From Rhizobium sp. RU20A (GTDB lineage: Bacteria > Pseudomonadota > Alphaproteobacteria > Rhizobiales > Rhizobiaceae): 64,000 nucleotides of DNA. Where the stretch lies: NCBI RefSeq assembly GCF_900155885.1, contig NZ_FTMB01000007.1:62001-126000 (forward strand), in the 5' to 3' direction. This document shows positions 37,673-47,013 of this stretch, one piece after another (position 1 is the stretch's first letter; each line of letters starts with the position of its first letter). The notes under the pieces were generated by a model. It made no database searches. It was given only the letters and a program-made list of their open reading frames with translations, and was not told where the DNA came from. The position numbers were made by a program, and so were the translations under genes.

Positions 37673-37686
37673 TTGATCGTAGTCAA
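37673..37686. promoter_or_regulatory. FNR/FixK-type box upstream of uspA
   Basis: TTGATCGTAGTCAA fits TTGA-N6-TCAA exactly and the stricter TTGAT-N4-ATCAA with one mismatch. It is centred about 104 bp before the uspA start codon. Confidence 0.6.
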
Positions 37687-37840
37687 CAGGCGCACTCCAG
37701 TTGGTGGACAGCCGTCAACAGGCGTTGAACGGTCAATCCCCGTTCTGCCGTCTTCTGCAAAGGGCCGGTTTGGCGGATAGTCCGGGCAACAGAACGGCGC
37801 CGCCGGCGCCGGAAGCGGGCCCGCCCCGGAGGATTTCACG

Positions 37841-38746
37841 ATGCATGACGCTCTTACCGGTGCGCCCGCCGGCGGCGACCAACCGAAGGTCCACAGCGCC
37901 GATCACGCCGTTTCCATGCCAGCCTTCGTCGACCATGCCCATCTTCTCGTGCGCGACCTGCCGATGGTCTCGTCCTGGTATCAGCGCATCCTCGGCCTTT
38001 CCCCGATCGAAACAGGGCAGAGCGGGACAACGCTCGGGGCAGGCGGACGCCCGCTGCTGACGTTGACGACGGCGGGCGATGCGCGGATCGGCTCACAGCG
38101 CGGCCCGGGCCTCTTCCACAATGCCTTCCTGCTGCCGGATAGAACCGAACTTGGCCGCTGGCTCGCCCATGCCGCCCATGCGGGCGTGCCCCTGCAAGGC
38201 GCCTCCGACCATCTCGTGAGCGAAGCCATCTACCTTGCCGACCCCGAAGGCAACGGCATCGAGGTCTATCGTGATCGGCCGCGCAGTGACTGGCGCTTCG
38301 AGCCAGACGGCACGGTCGCCATGGCGACGCTGCCGCTCGACCTGCAGGCGCTTTATGACGAGGCTCCGAAGACCGGCTATGCTGGCGCCCCGGACGCCAC
38401 GACGCTCGGCCACATCCACCTGCAGGTTTCGGCGCTGCCGGAGGCGGATGCCTTCTTCCGGCAGGTGCTGGGTCTTGACCTGATGGCGACCTATCCGGGC
38501 GCGCATTTCTATGCGTCCGGCCAGTATCATCACCATGTCGGCGCCAATATCTGGAATTCGCGCGGCGCGACCAGACGCGAGGGGCTGACGACCGGCCTTG
38601 CCGATTACACGATCCAGTTCAACGACCCCGCCCGCTTCGCGGCGGCGCTCGCTGCCCTCGACCGGCTGGAAATCCCGGTCATCCGCAGCGGCGATCGCGC
38701 CCGCCTCACCGACCCCTGGGGCATCGGCGTGACGCTGGTGGCGTGA
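37841..38746 (+). CDS. Two-domain VOC (glyoxalase/extradiol dioxygenase-like) protein
   Basis: 301 residues with two vicinal-oxygen-chelate modules. First: VDHAHLLVRDLPMVSSWYQRILGLSP with LFHNAFLLPDR and YLADPEGNGIEVYRDRP (Glu metal ligand). Second: TLGHIHLQVSALPEADAFFRQVLGLD with QYHHHVGANIW and TDPWGIGVTL. Metal ligands His and Glu are visible in the first module and His in the second. It resembles CatE-type catechol-2,3-dioxygenase proteins, but the substrate cannot be determined; several relatives are misnamed. Start at 37841. Confidence 0.85.
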   Translation: MHDALTGAPAGGDQPKVHSADHAVSMPAFVDHAHLLVRDLPMVSSWYQRILGLSPIETGQSGTTLGAGGRPLLTLTTAGDARIGSQRGPGLFHNAFLLPDRTELGRWLAHAAHAGVPLQGASDHLVSEAIYLADPEGNGIEVYRDRPRSDWRFEPDGTVAMATLPLDLQALYDEAPKTGYAGAPDATTLGHIHLQVSALPEADAFFRQVLGLDLMATYPGAHFYASGQYHHHVGANIWNSRGATRREGLTTGLADYTIQFNDPARFAAALAALDRLEIPVIRSGDRARLTDPWGIGVTLVA

Positions 38747-38861
38747 GGCCGCGCCTCTTCCTCCCCCTCCCGCCTGCACCGGCATCCCCTGCCCCGCCGG
38801 TGACGGGACGCCAGACCGCCGCGTGGACCGAACGGCCCGCGCGGCGTCTTCGTGTTTGCCG

Positions 38862-39155
38862 TTACTGGCCCTGATGGATGACGAGTGCGACGAGGCGCAT
38901 GACGACGGGGCGCACCGCCAGCACCGAGAGAAAGGCGACCGGCATGGCCAGTCCATAGGCGCCGAGAATGCGGCCCGGCAGGCCGGCATCCACACCGGTA
39001 TTGGCGCCGACGATGACGGTGCTCATGATCATCGCCATGATCGCCGCCATGAAGAAGGCGAAGACCCAGGGAAGATGACGCGGATGCAGCCGCGCCGAAC
39101 GGCGGGCACGGCTGGAGGACGGCGCAGCCTGCGCCGGGGACGTCTGATGGGGCAT
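38862..39155 (-). CDS. DUF2798 small membrane protein
   Basis: 97 residues from the ATG at 39155. A basic N-terminus (SSSRARRSARLHPRHLP) is followed by two membrane helices, WVFAFFMAAIMAMIMSTVIV and MPVAFLSVLAVRPVVMRLVA, linked by ANTGVDAGLPGRIL. This is the DUF2798 layout (YhaI/2TM family). It is divergent from a LysR gene about 570 nt away, and an inverted-repeat operator lies between them. The function is unknown. Confidence 0.85.
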   Translation of the reverse strand: MPHQTSPAQAAPSSSRARRSARLHPRHLPWVFAFFMAAIMAMIMSTVIVGANTGVDAGLPGRILGAYGLAMPVAFLSVLAVRPVVMRLVALVIHQGQ

Positions 39156-39728
39156 GGTGGTGTCCTTTGGTATCGGGCCGGCGCGGCTTTTTCGCAAAGC
39201 GCCGGGGGTGTCTTGAAGGTATGGGAACCGGAGCGAAGCCCTCTCTCCGTTCGATGTGAGGCAAGAGATACAGCCGCGGCGGTCCCCGCGGTAGACGAGC
39301 TGTGGCGAAGACATTCGTAATTGAAATTTACGAATGGATGGGGGATTATGGCGCGCAAGGAGAGGTTGGTCGCGGCGGTGGATGCTGTCGCGGGACGACC
39401 CTGTCCTGCCTTGAGCCCGTGCGAGTTGGAACGCCCCGCCCCGTGGTCACCCCACCCCGGCGCGAGCGCCGACCCGCCCCCTCAAGGGGCGGGTGGGAGC
39501 ATGCCGCAGCCGCCGGAGGCCTACCGTTGCCGCCGCCCTACCTCCCCTTGAGGGGGAGGTCGCCGCAAAGCGGCGGGTGGGGTGACACAACGGTGAGGCA
39601 TCCCCGGCGGCGGCGGATGGAATGAGGCATACAAACCGACTGCGGTTGGAGTGCCCCATCCCCGGCAGGGCAGAGGGGGGTGCCCGCCCTCGCATGCCGA
39701 TAAAGACCCGCCCCCAAACGGAGCCCCC
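39156..39728. other. 573-nt region between DUF2798 and LysR genes: operator plus GC-rich repeats
   Basis: The first part holds the 39312-39336 palindrome. A small frame starts at 39348 (MARKERLVAAVDAVAGR) and then runs into repeats, so it may be the broken start of a former gene. From about 39440 to 39620 the DNA is a cluster of palindromes (CCGCCCCCTCAAGGGGCGGG; CTCCCCTTGAGGGGGAG), another RIME-like element. Confidence 0.55.
39312..39336. promoter_or_regulatory. Inverted-repeat operator between DUF2798 and lysR
   Basis: CATTCGTAA-N7-TTACGAATG is a perfect 9-bp inverted repeat with a TTGAAAT spacer. The T-N11-A pattern inside it fits LysR-type binding sites, so the adjacent LysR protein is the natural candidate regulator of the divergent DUF2798 gene. 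Confidence 0.6.
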
Positions 39729-40646
39729 ATGGAAAACCTGCGCAGCATCGAGTGTTTCGTCCGGGCCGCCGAGGGCGGGAGCATTGCGGCGGCGGCGCGG
39801 CGGCTGGGGATCACGCCGGCGGCGGCGAGCCAGAACATTGCGCGGCTGGAAGAGGCGCTCGGGACGCGGCTTCTCCTGCGCACCACGCGGCGGCTTGCGT
39901 TGACGGAGGCGGGTCGCGTCTATCTGGAGCGGGTCGGCGGCATCCTGCAGGAGTTGGAACTTGCCTCGGCCGCCGTGTCCGCCATCGGGGCGCGGCCGCG
40001 CGGGCGGCTGAAGGTGGCCTGTTCCGTCGCCTTCGGGCGGCATGTGCTGTCCGCCATCATCCCCAAATTTACGGCGCTCTACCCCGAGATTTCCTTCGAA
40101 CTGAAACTCGGCGATTTTGCCGCCGACCATTTCGGCGACGATGTGGATGTCAGCATCCGCTTCGACCAGCAGCTGGAACCCGGCCTCATCACCCGCAAGC
40201 TCAACAGCGCACCGATGCACTACTGCGCCGCCCCCGCCTATCTCGAAAAGCACGGCGTCCCGATGCGGCCGGAGGATCTTGCCCATCACGACTGCCTCGT
40301 CTACCGCCTGCCGATCGACGGGCGGATCATGGACTGGGGCTTCGTGCGCGAGGGCGTGCGCTTCGATGCGCCGGTGCGGCCCGCCATTGTCGGCAACGAT
40401 ATCGATACGCTCGCCGAATTCGCCGTGCAGGGCGCCGGTATCACAAGGCTCGGTGCCTTCATCTCCGAACGCTATCTCAGGGAAGGCAGCCTCGTGCGCG
40501 TGCTGGTCGACCAGGACCCGGCCATCGCACCCGCCATCCCCGAACCGCTGACCTTCCACATCTGCGTGGTCGATCGCCTCGCCGAAACGCCAAAGGTGCG
40601 CGCCTTCATCGATTTTGCCGTCGTGGAACTGAAAAACCGCTGGTGA
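39729..40646 (+). CDS. LysR-family transcriptional regulator
   Basis: 305 residues from the ATG at 39729. Winged helix-turn-helix at the N-terminus: MENLRSIECFVRAAEGGSIA, ITPAAASQNIARLEEALGTR and LLLRTTRRLALTEAG. The effector domain runs from about residue 90 (RLKVACSVAFGRHVLSAIIP) to the end and has the two Rossmann-like lobes of LysR proteins (DVSIRFDQQLEPGLITRKL; GAGITRLGAFISERYLREG). It resembles the CrgA/AaeR-like branch. Its target is probably the divergent DUF2798 gene or itself, via the palindrome at 39312-39336. Confidence 0.92.
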   Translation: MENLRSIECFVRAAEGGSIAAAARRLGITPAAASQNIARLEEALGTRLLLRTTRRLALTEAGRVYLERVGGILQELELASAAVSAIGARPRGRLKVACSVAFGRHVLSAIIPKFTALYPEISFELKLGDFAADHFGDDVDVSIRFDQQLEPGLITRKLNSAPMHYCAAPAYLEKHGVPMRPEDLAHHDCLVYRLPIDGRIMDWGFVREGVRFDAPVRPAIVGNDIDTLAEFAVQGAGITRLGAFISERYLREGSLVRVLVDQDPAIAPAIPEPLTFHICVVDRLAETPKVRAFIDFAVVELKNRW

Positions 40647-40760
40647 TGCGGGGCAAGCGCCATCATCCCGCCATCCACTTCGCGCTTGATCGCCCCTCTC
40701 ACGCCCTCTATCTCTTTGCCACCTCTTTCTCCCCCCGTGTGATCCAACCGGAGCCTCCCC

Positions 40761-42857
40761 TTGTCCGCTTTCAAGAACCTGCCCGCCCCGCCCGTCGCGC
40801 CGAAGAAGCCGGTGTCGGACACCCGCCACGGCATCACCCGCACGGATGACTATGCGTGGCTGCGCGATGACAACTGGCAGGCAATGTTCCGCGATCCCTC
40901 CATTCTACAAAGCGAGATCCGTGCGCATCTGGAGGCGGAGAACGCCTACCAGAAGGCCGCCATGGCCGACACGGAGGCGCTGCAGAAGGCGCTGTTCGCC
41001 GAGATGAAGGGGCGCATCAAGGAAGACGACAGTTCCGTTCCCATGAAGGACGGCCCCTTTGCCTACGGGACCTCTTTCGTGACCGGCGGCGAGCAGCCGC
41101 GCTATTTCCGCGAGCCGCGCGCGGGCGGCGAGCGCACCGTGCTGCTCGACGGTGACAAGGAGGCGGCCGGCAAGGCCTATTTCCGCCTTTCCGGCCTCGA
41201 TCATTCCACCGACCATTCCAAGGGCCTGTGGGGCTATGACGACAAGGGCTCGGAATATTTCACGCTGCGGGTGCGCGATCTGACAACCGGCGAGGACTTC
41301 GCCGACGTCATCGAGGCGACCGGCGGCGGCGGTGTCTTTGCGCCCGACGGCAAGAGCTTTTTCTACACGGTGCTTGACGAGAACCACCGCCCCTCGAAGA
41401 TCTTCCATCACATCCTCGGCACGCCGCAGGCAGAGGATCGCCTCGTCTACGAGGAGGAGGATTTCGGCTTCTTCATGGGGGTCGGCGGTTCGCTGCTCGA
41501 TGATTTCATCTTCATCGACATTCACGACCATGAAACCAGCGAATATCGCCTGATCCCGACCTCGGATCTGACCGCCGAGCCGAAGATCGTCGCGCCGCGC
41601 GAGACGGGCATCGAATATTCGCTGACCGAGGGCGGCGACGTCTTCTACATCCTCACCAATGCCGATGGCGCCAAGGACTTCAAGATCGTCGAAGCCCCGG
41701 TCTCGGCCCCCGAGCGCGCCAACTGGAAGGATGTCGTGCCGCACACGCCCGGCACGCTGATCCTCTCGCACATGGCCTTTGCCCGCCACCTCGTCTGGCT
41801 GGCGCGCGCCGACGGCCTGCCGCAAATCGTCATCCGAGATCGCATGACCGGCGAGCAGCACACCATCGCCTTCCCGGAAGAAGCCTATTCGCTCGGTCTT
41901 CAGGGCGCGGCGGAGTACGACACCGACGTCATCCGCTTCTCCTATTCCTCGATGACGACGCCCTCGCAGCTCTACGACTACAACATGGCGACGCGCGAAC
42001 GCACGTTGCTGAAAACGCAGGACGTGCCGTCGGGCCACAATCCGGACGACTACGTCACGCGCCGCGTCTTCGCGCCCGCCCATGACGGCGAGAGCGTGCC
42101 GGTCACCTTGCTCTACCGCAAGGATACGCCGCTCGATGGCTCCGCGCCCTGCCTGCTCTATGGTTACGGCGCCTATGGCATCACCATTCCGGCGAGCTTC
42201 AACACCAACTGCCTGTCGCTGGTGGACCGCGGCTTCGTCTATGCCATCGCCCATATCCGCGGCGGCAAGGACAAGGGCTTTGCCTGGTACGAGACCGGCA
42301 AGATGGCCGACAAGCCCAATACCTTCAAGGACTTCATCGCGGCGGCTGACTATCTGAATCAGGAGAAGTTCACGTCCTACGCGAAGATCGTCGCCGAAGG
42401 CGGCTCGGCCGGCGGCATGCTGATGGGCGCCGTCGCCAACATGGCGCCGGAGAAATTCGCCGCCATCATCGCCGCCGTGCCCTTCGTCGATGTGCTGAAC
42501 ACCATGCTCGACGATACGCTACCGCTGACCCCGCCAGAATGGCCGGAATGGGGTAATCCGATCGAGAGCGAAGACTTCTACAAGATCATCGCCGGGTACA
42601 GCCCCTACGACAACGTCGCCGCCAAGCCCTACCCCGTCATCCTGGCACTCGCCGGCCTGACCGACCCGCGAGTGACCTACTGGGAACCGGCCAAATGGGT
42701 CGCGAAACTGCGCGCCCACACCACCGGCACCGCCCCGATCCTCCTCAAGACCAACATGGACGCCGGCCACGGCGGCGCCTCCGGCCGCTTCCAGCGCCTG
42801 GAGGAGATCGCCTTCGAATATGCGTTCGCGTTGAAGGCGGTGGGGGTTGCCGGGTAA
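40761..42857 (+). CDS. ptrB: Oligopeptidase B (prolyl oligopeptidase family, S9A)
   Basis: 698 residues from a TTG at 40761 (GGAG 7 nt upstream). The N-terminal segment PPVAPKKPVSDTRHGITRTD and DDYAWLRDDNW are typical; a seven-bladed propeller covers about 75-410. The hydrolase domain has the catalytic Ser549 in GGSAGGML, Asp635 in LTDPRV and His670 in DAGHGG. It cleaves short peptides after basic residues in the cytoplasm (no signal). Total length fits the family. Preceded by lysR and followed after 96 nt by the DUF2254 gene. Confidence 0.94.
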   Translation: MSAFKNLPAPPVAPKKPVSDTRHGITRTDDYAWLRDDNWQAMFRDPSILQSEIRAHLEAENAYQKAAMADTEALQKALFAEMKGRIKEDDSSVPMKDGPFAYGTSFVTGGEQPRYFREPRAGGERTVLLDGDKEAAGKAYFRLSGLDHSTDHSKGLWGYDDKGSEYFTLRVRDLTTGEDFADVIEATGGGGVFAPDGKSFFYTVLDENHRPSKIFHHILGTPQAEDRLVYEEEDFGFFMGVGGSLLDDFIFIDIHDHETSEYRLIPTSDLTAEPKIVAPRETGIEYSLTEGGDVFYILTNADGAKDFKIVEAPVSAPERANWKDVVPHTPGTLILSHMAFARHLVWLARADGLPQIVIRDRMTGEQHTIAFPEEAYSLGLQGAAEYDTDVIRFSYSSMTTPSQLYDYNMATRERTLLKTQDVPSGHNPDDYVTRRVFAPAHDGESVPVTLLYRKDTPLDGSAPCLLYGYGAYGITIPASFNTNCLSLVDRGFVYAIAHIRGGKDKGFAWYETGKMADKPNTFKDFIAAADYLNQEKFTSYAKIVAEGGSAGGMLMGAVANMAPEKFAAIIAAVPFVDVLNTMLDDTLPLTPPEWPEWGNPIESEDFYKIIAGYSPYDNVAAKPYPVILALAGLTDPRVTYWEPAKWVAKLRAHTTGTAPILLKTNMDAGHGGASGRFQRLEEIAFEYAFALKAVGVAG

Positions 42858-42953
42858 GCCCGCGCCGCTAGCTTACCCTCACGGCGCGGGTCGCTTTTGA
42901 TCCGCGCCGTCCGGAGGCCGCGTCTTTCCGGCCATGGCGGAGGGAACATCACC

Positions 42954-44279
42954 GTGAATCACTGGGTCTGGCTGTTTGGCAAGATCGCGCGGCGGCTGTG
43001 GTTTCGGGCGAGCCTTTACTGCATCGCCGGAATGTCGGCGGCGCTGGCGGCGATTTTGCTTGGGCCCTACATTCCGGCATCGCTGACGACGAAGCTCGGG
43101 GCGGATGCGGTGGGGTCGATCCTCACCATCATCGCTTCCTCCATGCTGGCCGTCACCACCTTCTCGCTCTCCACCCTGGTGTCCGCCACGGCATCGGCGG
43201 CCGGCAGCGCCACGCCGCGGGCCACGACGCTGATGCTGGAGGACGAGACGGCGCAGCGGGCGCTCGCCACCTTCCTCGGTGCGTTTCTCTTCGCCCTCGT
43301 CGGCCTCATCACGCTGCACACCGGCGCCTATGGCGACGGTGGCCGGCTGGTGCTGTTTGCTGCGACGCTTGTGATGATCGCGCTCGTCGTCCTCACTCTC
43401 CTGCGCTGGATCGATTACCTCGCGCGTCTGGGTCGCATGGGTGAAACCATCGCGCGGGTCGAGGCCGTCGCCGAGCGGGAGATCGACGCCTATTGCGAGG
43501 CGCCGCTCATCGGTTGCCGCCTGCTGACAACGGTGCCGGCTGAGGCCGTCTTCGTGGAGCCGGAAAAGCCGGGCTATGTCCAGCGCATCGATTTCGCCAC
43601 GCTCCAGTCGCTGGCGGAGACGATGGACGGCCGGATCTTCATCCTGCGCCGGCCGGGAGGCTTGACCGGTCCCGGCCTGCCGCTGCTGGCGGTCGCCAAT
43701 GAAAGTCGCGGGCTGTTCGACGAACAGGCCGAGGCCCTTCGCAAGGCCTTCGTGGTCGACCGGCAGCGCGATTTTGCGCAGGACCCGCGCTTCGGCCTGG
43801 TGGTGCTCGCCGAGATCGGCATTCGCGCCCATTCCCCGGCGGTGAACGATCCCGGCACGGCGATCGATGTGGCCAATGCGCAATTGCGCCTGCATGTCAG
43901 GCTGGCAGAGGGCGAGTTGAAAGCGCTGACCGAAGCCAAGGCCTCGGATCAACCGGGGGATGGCGAGGCGAGCGGGGACGGCGCCCTGACCGTGACGTAC
44001 GACCGCCTGCACCTGCCACCGATCACGCCGGCCGACGTTTTCGACGACTCCTTCCTCGGCATGGCGCGCGAGGGCGCCGGGGCGCTGGAATTTGCGGTGC
44101 GCCTGCAAAAGATCTTCCACGTTCTCATGCATGTCGGCCACAAGCCGACCCGCGTTGCAGCTAGGTCCATGGCAGACGACGCTGCCGAGCGGAGCCTTTC
44201 CGCGCTGTCCTTTGAGCCCGACCGGGTGCGTTTCCTCGCGGCCCGCAAGGCATTGGGCCTCAAGACGGACACTCTGTAA
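42954..44279 (+). CDS. DUF2254 membrane protein
   Basis: 441 residues from a GTG at 42954 with GGAGGG upstream. Four N-terminal membrane helices (YCIAGMSAALAAILLGPYIP; ILTIIASSMLAVTTFSLSTL; LATFLGAFLFALVGLITLH; VLFAATLVMIALVVLTLL), then a cytoplasmic domain with IGCRLLTTVPAEAVFVEPEK and GIRAHSPAVNDPGTAIDVANAQL, the DUF2254 hallmark. The family is widespread in proteobacteria and of unknown function; a channel or sensor role has been suspected from the fold, but not shown. Confidence 0.9.
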   Translation: MNHWVWLFGKIARRLWFRASLYCIAGMSAALAAILLGPYIPASLTTKLGADAVGSILTIIASSMLAVTTFSLSTLVSATASAAGSATPRATTLMLEDETAQRALATFLGAFLFALVGLITLHTGAYGDGGRLVLFAATLVMIALVVLTLLRWIDYLARLGRMGETIARVEAVAEREIDAYCEAPLIGCRLLTTVPAEAVFVEPEKPGYVQRIDFATLQSLAETMDGRIFILRRPGGLTGPGLPLLAVANESRGLFDEQAEALRKAFVVDRQRDFAQDPRFGLVVLAEIGIRAHSPAVNDPGTAIDVANAQLRLHVRLAEGELKALTEAKASDQPGDGEASGDGALTVTYDRLHLPPITPADVFDDSFLGMAREGAGALEFAVRLQKIFHVLMHVGHKPTRVAARSMADDAAERSLSALSFEPDRVRFLAARKALGLKTDTL

Positions 44280-44522
44280 GAGGCGCTGCCTGCGGGAACA
44301 TTCACGCGCCATACCGGTTCGAGCGGCAGGACCGTGTCCGTTCTGCCACAGTTTGGCCTTGAACCCTCGGCGGCGGGCTCTACCTCCCTCGCATTGCAGG
44401 CGGCATCGATCATGCAGCGCGGCAACAGCGAACCCCAAGCCTTCCGGGTCGCCCGCATCTCTTCCGCCGGCGGCTTTTTGGAAAATCATCCGTTCCTCCA
44501 GGGACTTACCGGACCCGACGGG

Positions 44523-44543
44523 AGACGCCTTCCTGCGTCTTTT
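44523..44543 (+). terminator. Weak hairpin terminator or attenuator before gcd
   Basis: AGACGC-CTTCCT-GCGTCT followed by TTT, about 35 nt before the gcd start. The stem is only 6 bp, so it may be the end of the upstream transcript or a leader hairpin. Confidence 0.35.
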
Positions 44544-44574
44544 AGAGGTCCCTGGCCATGTCAGGAGACGGCAC

Positions 44575-46920
44575 ATGGTGCTCTTTCTCACGGCGATCGT
44601 CTTCGGACTGATCGGCCTCGTCCTCACCCTTGGCGGCATCTGGCTCGCCCTTCTGGGCGGCAGTCTCTACTACGTTATCGCCGGCCTTGCCTTCATCCTC
44701 ACCGCCGTCCTGCTGTTCCGCCGGTCCTCGGCGGCCCTGTGGGTCTTTGCCGGTGTCATCCTGGCGAGCCTTGCCTGGGCCGTCTGGGAAGTCGGTTTCG
44801 ACTGGTGGCAATTGGGCCCCCGCGGCGGCGTCATTGTCGTTCTCGGCCTGTGGCTGATGACGCCGTGGGTGCGGCGCCCGCTCGGTTATCCCGGCGTCAG
44901 CGCCCCGCCCTATGTCCCGAGCGCCACGCCTGTCACCTTCGCCGTCCTCGTGGCCGTGGCCGTCGCCCTGTTCTCCATGCTGCAGGATCCCTATGACCGG
45001 GCCGGAACGCTGCCGACCGAACGCGTCGCGGCGACCGAACCCGCGCTTGGGGGCGCCGTGCCCGCGGGCGACTGGCACCAGTATGGCCGCACGCCCTATG
45101 GGCAGCGGTATTCGCCGCTGGCGCAGATCACGCCCGACAATGTCAACACGCTGACGGTCGCCTGGCAGTACCAGACGGGCGATGTGAAGCGGCCGGATGA
45201 TGTCGGCGAGACGACCTATCAGGTCACGCCGCTGAAGGTGCGCGACACGCTCTACCTCTGCACGCCCCACAATTGGGCCATCGCGCTCGATGCCGCCACG
45301 GGCAAGGAAAAGTGGAAATTCGACGCCAATTCCGGCATGAACCCGGACCGCCAGCACCAGACCTGCCGCGGCGTTAGCTATTATGCCGATCCGGCCGCCG
45401 TGCCGAATGCGGCCTGCGCCGAGCGGGTCTACCTGCCGACCTCGGATGCAAGGCTGATCGCGCTCGATGCCGCCACGGGCAAGGTGTGCACGAGCTTTGC
45501 CGACAACGGCGCGCTGCATCTCGAGCAGGGCATGCGCCATACGCCGGCCGGCTACTACTATTCCACATCGCCACCCGTCATTACCGGCAACAAGATCATC
45601 ATCGGCGGTGCCGTCAACGACAATTACTCGACGCAGGAGCAGTCGGGCGTCATCCGCGCCTTCGACGTCAACACGGGCGCGCTGATCTGGAACTGGGACA
45701 GCGGTAATCCGGACGCCACCGAGCCGCTGCCGGAGGGCCAATTCTACACCACCAACTCGCCCAACAGCTGGTCGGTCTTCAGCTATGACGAAGGCCTCGG
45801 CCTCGTCTATGTGCCGCTCGGCAATCAGGTGCCGGACCAGCTCGGCATGAACCGCTCGGACAATGTCGAGAAGTTCTCCTCGTCCATCGTGGCGCTCGAC
45901 ATCAACACCGGCAAGCTGCGCTGGGTGCGCCAGACCGTGCATCACGATCTCTGGGACATGGATGTTCCGGCCCAGCCGGTGCTGATCGACCTGAAGCGTC
46001 AGGGTGGCGAGACCGTGCCGGCGCTGGTCGGCCCCACCAAGCAGGGCGACATCTACGTGCTGGACCGGCGCACCGGCGAGCCGATCATTCCGGTCACGGA
46101 AGTACCCGCTCCCGGCGGCGCGATCCCGGAGGACTTCACCTCGCCTACCCAGCCGGTGTCCGACCTCAGCTTCGCGCCGAAGCCGCTGACGGGCAAGGAC
46201 ATGTGGGGCATCACCATGTTCGACCAGCTCGCCTGCCGCATCTCGCTTCTGTCGCACAAGTATGAGGGGCGCTACACGCCGCCGTCGCTGGAAGGCACGA
46301 TCGTCTATCCCGGCAATTTCGGCACGTTCAACTGGGGCTCGGTCGCGGTCGATCCCGAGCGGCAGGTGATGTTCGGCATGCCGACCTACCTCGCCTTCAC
46401 CTCGAAGCTGGTACCGCGCGACCAGATCCCGCCGAAGGGCGCGGACGAGAAGGCCTCCGAGCAGGGCCTCAACCGCAACGACGGCGCGCCCTACGGCGTC
46501 TTCATGGGGCCGTTCCTCTCGCCGCTCGGCATTCCCTGCCAGGCGCCGCCATGGGGCACGGTGGCGGGCGTCGACCTTTCCACCGGCAAGGTCGCCTACC
46601 AGCATCGCAACGGCACCGTCATGGACATGACGCCCCTGCCGCTGCCCTTCAAGGTCGGTGTGCCCGGCATTGGCGGGCCGATGATCACCAAGGGCGGCGT
46701 CGTCTTCCTCGGGGCCGCGGTGGACGACTACCTGCGCGCCTACGACCTCACCGACGGCCGCGTGCTGTGGAGCGCCCGGCTTCCCGCCGGCGGCCAGTCG
46801 ACGCCGATGAGCTACGCGACGGAAGATGGCACGCAATATGTGCTGATCGTCGCCGGCGGCCACGGTTCGGTCGGCACCAGGCCGGGCGACTACGTCATCG
46901 CCTACAAGCTCGACCGGTAA
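44575..46920 (+). CDS. gcd: Membrane-bound PQQ-dependent (glucose) dehydrogenase
   Basis: 781 residues from the ATG at 44575 (GGAG 7 nt upstream). About five membrane helices in the first 140 residues, as in membrane GDH, then a periplasmic eight-bladed PQQ propeller starting GDWHQYGRTPYGQRYSPLAQI. Family blocks: VAWQYQTGDVKRPDD, YQVTPLKVRDTLYLCTPHN, YLPTSDARLIALDAATGK, WVRQTVHHDLWDMDVPAQP and GSVAVDPERQVMFGMPTYL. It oxidises aldoses such as glucose to gluconate in the periplasm, passing electrons to ubiquinone. No pqq genes are in the window, so cofactor supply must come from elsewhere. Glucose specificity is inferred, not proven. Confidence 0.93.
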   Translation: MVLFLTAIVFGLIGLVLTLGGIWLALLGGSLYYVIAGLAFILTAVLLFRRSSAALWVFAGVILASLAWAVWEVGFDWWQLGPRGGVIVVLGLWLMTPWVRRPLGYPGVSAPPYVPSATPVTFAVLVAVAVALFSMLQDPYDRAGTLPTERVAATEPALGGAVPAGDWHQYGRTPYGQRYSPLAQITPDNVNTLTVAWQYQTGDVKRPDDVGETTYQVTPLKVRDTLYLCTPHNWAIALDAATGKEKWKFDANSGMNPDRQHQTCRGVSYYADPAAVPNAACAERVYLPTSDARLIALDAATGKVCTSFADNGALHLEQGMRHTPAGYYYSTSPPVITGNKIIIGGAVNDNYSTQEQSGVIRAFDVNTGALIWNWDSGNPDATEPLPEGQFYTTNSPNSWSVFSYDEGLGLVYVPLGNQVPDQLGMNRSDNVEKFSSSIVALDINTGKLRWVRQTVHHDLWDMDVPAQPVLIDLKRQGGETVPALVGPTKQGDIYVLDRRTGEPIIPVTEVPAPGGAIPEDFTSPTQPVSDLSFAPKPLTGKDMWGITMFDQLACRISLLSHKYEGRYTPPSLEGTIVYPGNFGTFNWGSVAVDPERQVMFGMPTYLAFTSKLVPRDQIPPKGADEKASEQGLNRNDGAPYGVFMGPFLSPLGIPCQAPPWGTVAGVDLSTGKVAYQHRNGTVMDMTPLPLPFKVGVPGIGGPMITKGGVVFLGAAVDDYLRAYDLTDGRVLWSARLPAGGQSTPMSYATEDGTQYVLIVAGGHGSVGTRPGDYVIAYKLDR

Positions 46921-47013
46921 ACGGCCAATGCCCGCCGCCCTCCCCGGGGCGGCGGGCACCATGATCATCTTTGATTCACCGCTGCCTGCTAATCTCCCCG
47001 CGCGAAACGGGAG

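Noticed and set aside
44575-46920. A full sugar-oxidation operon with PQQ synthesis
   Set aside because: No pqq genes are seen nearby; gcd stands alone between DUF2254 and HD-GYP genes.
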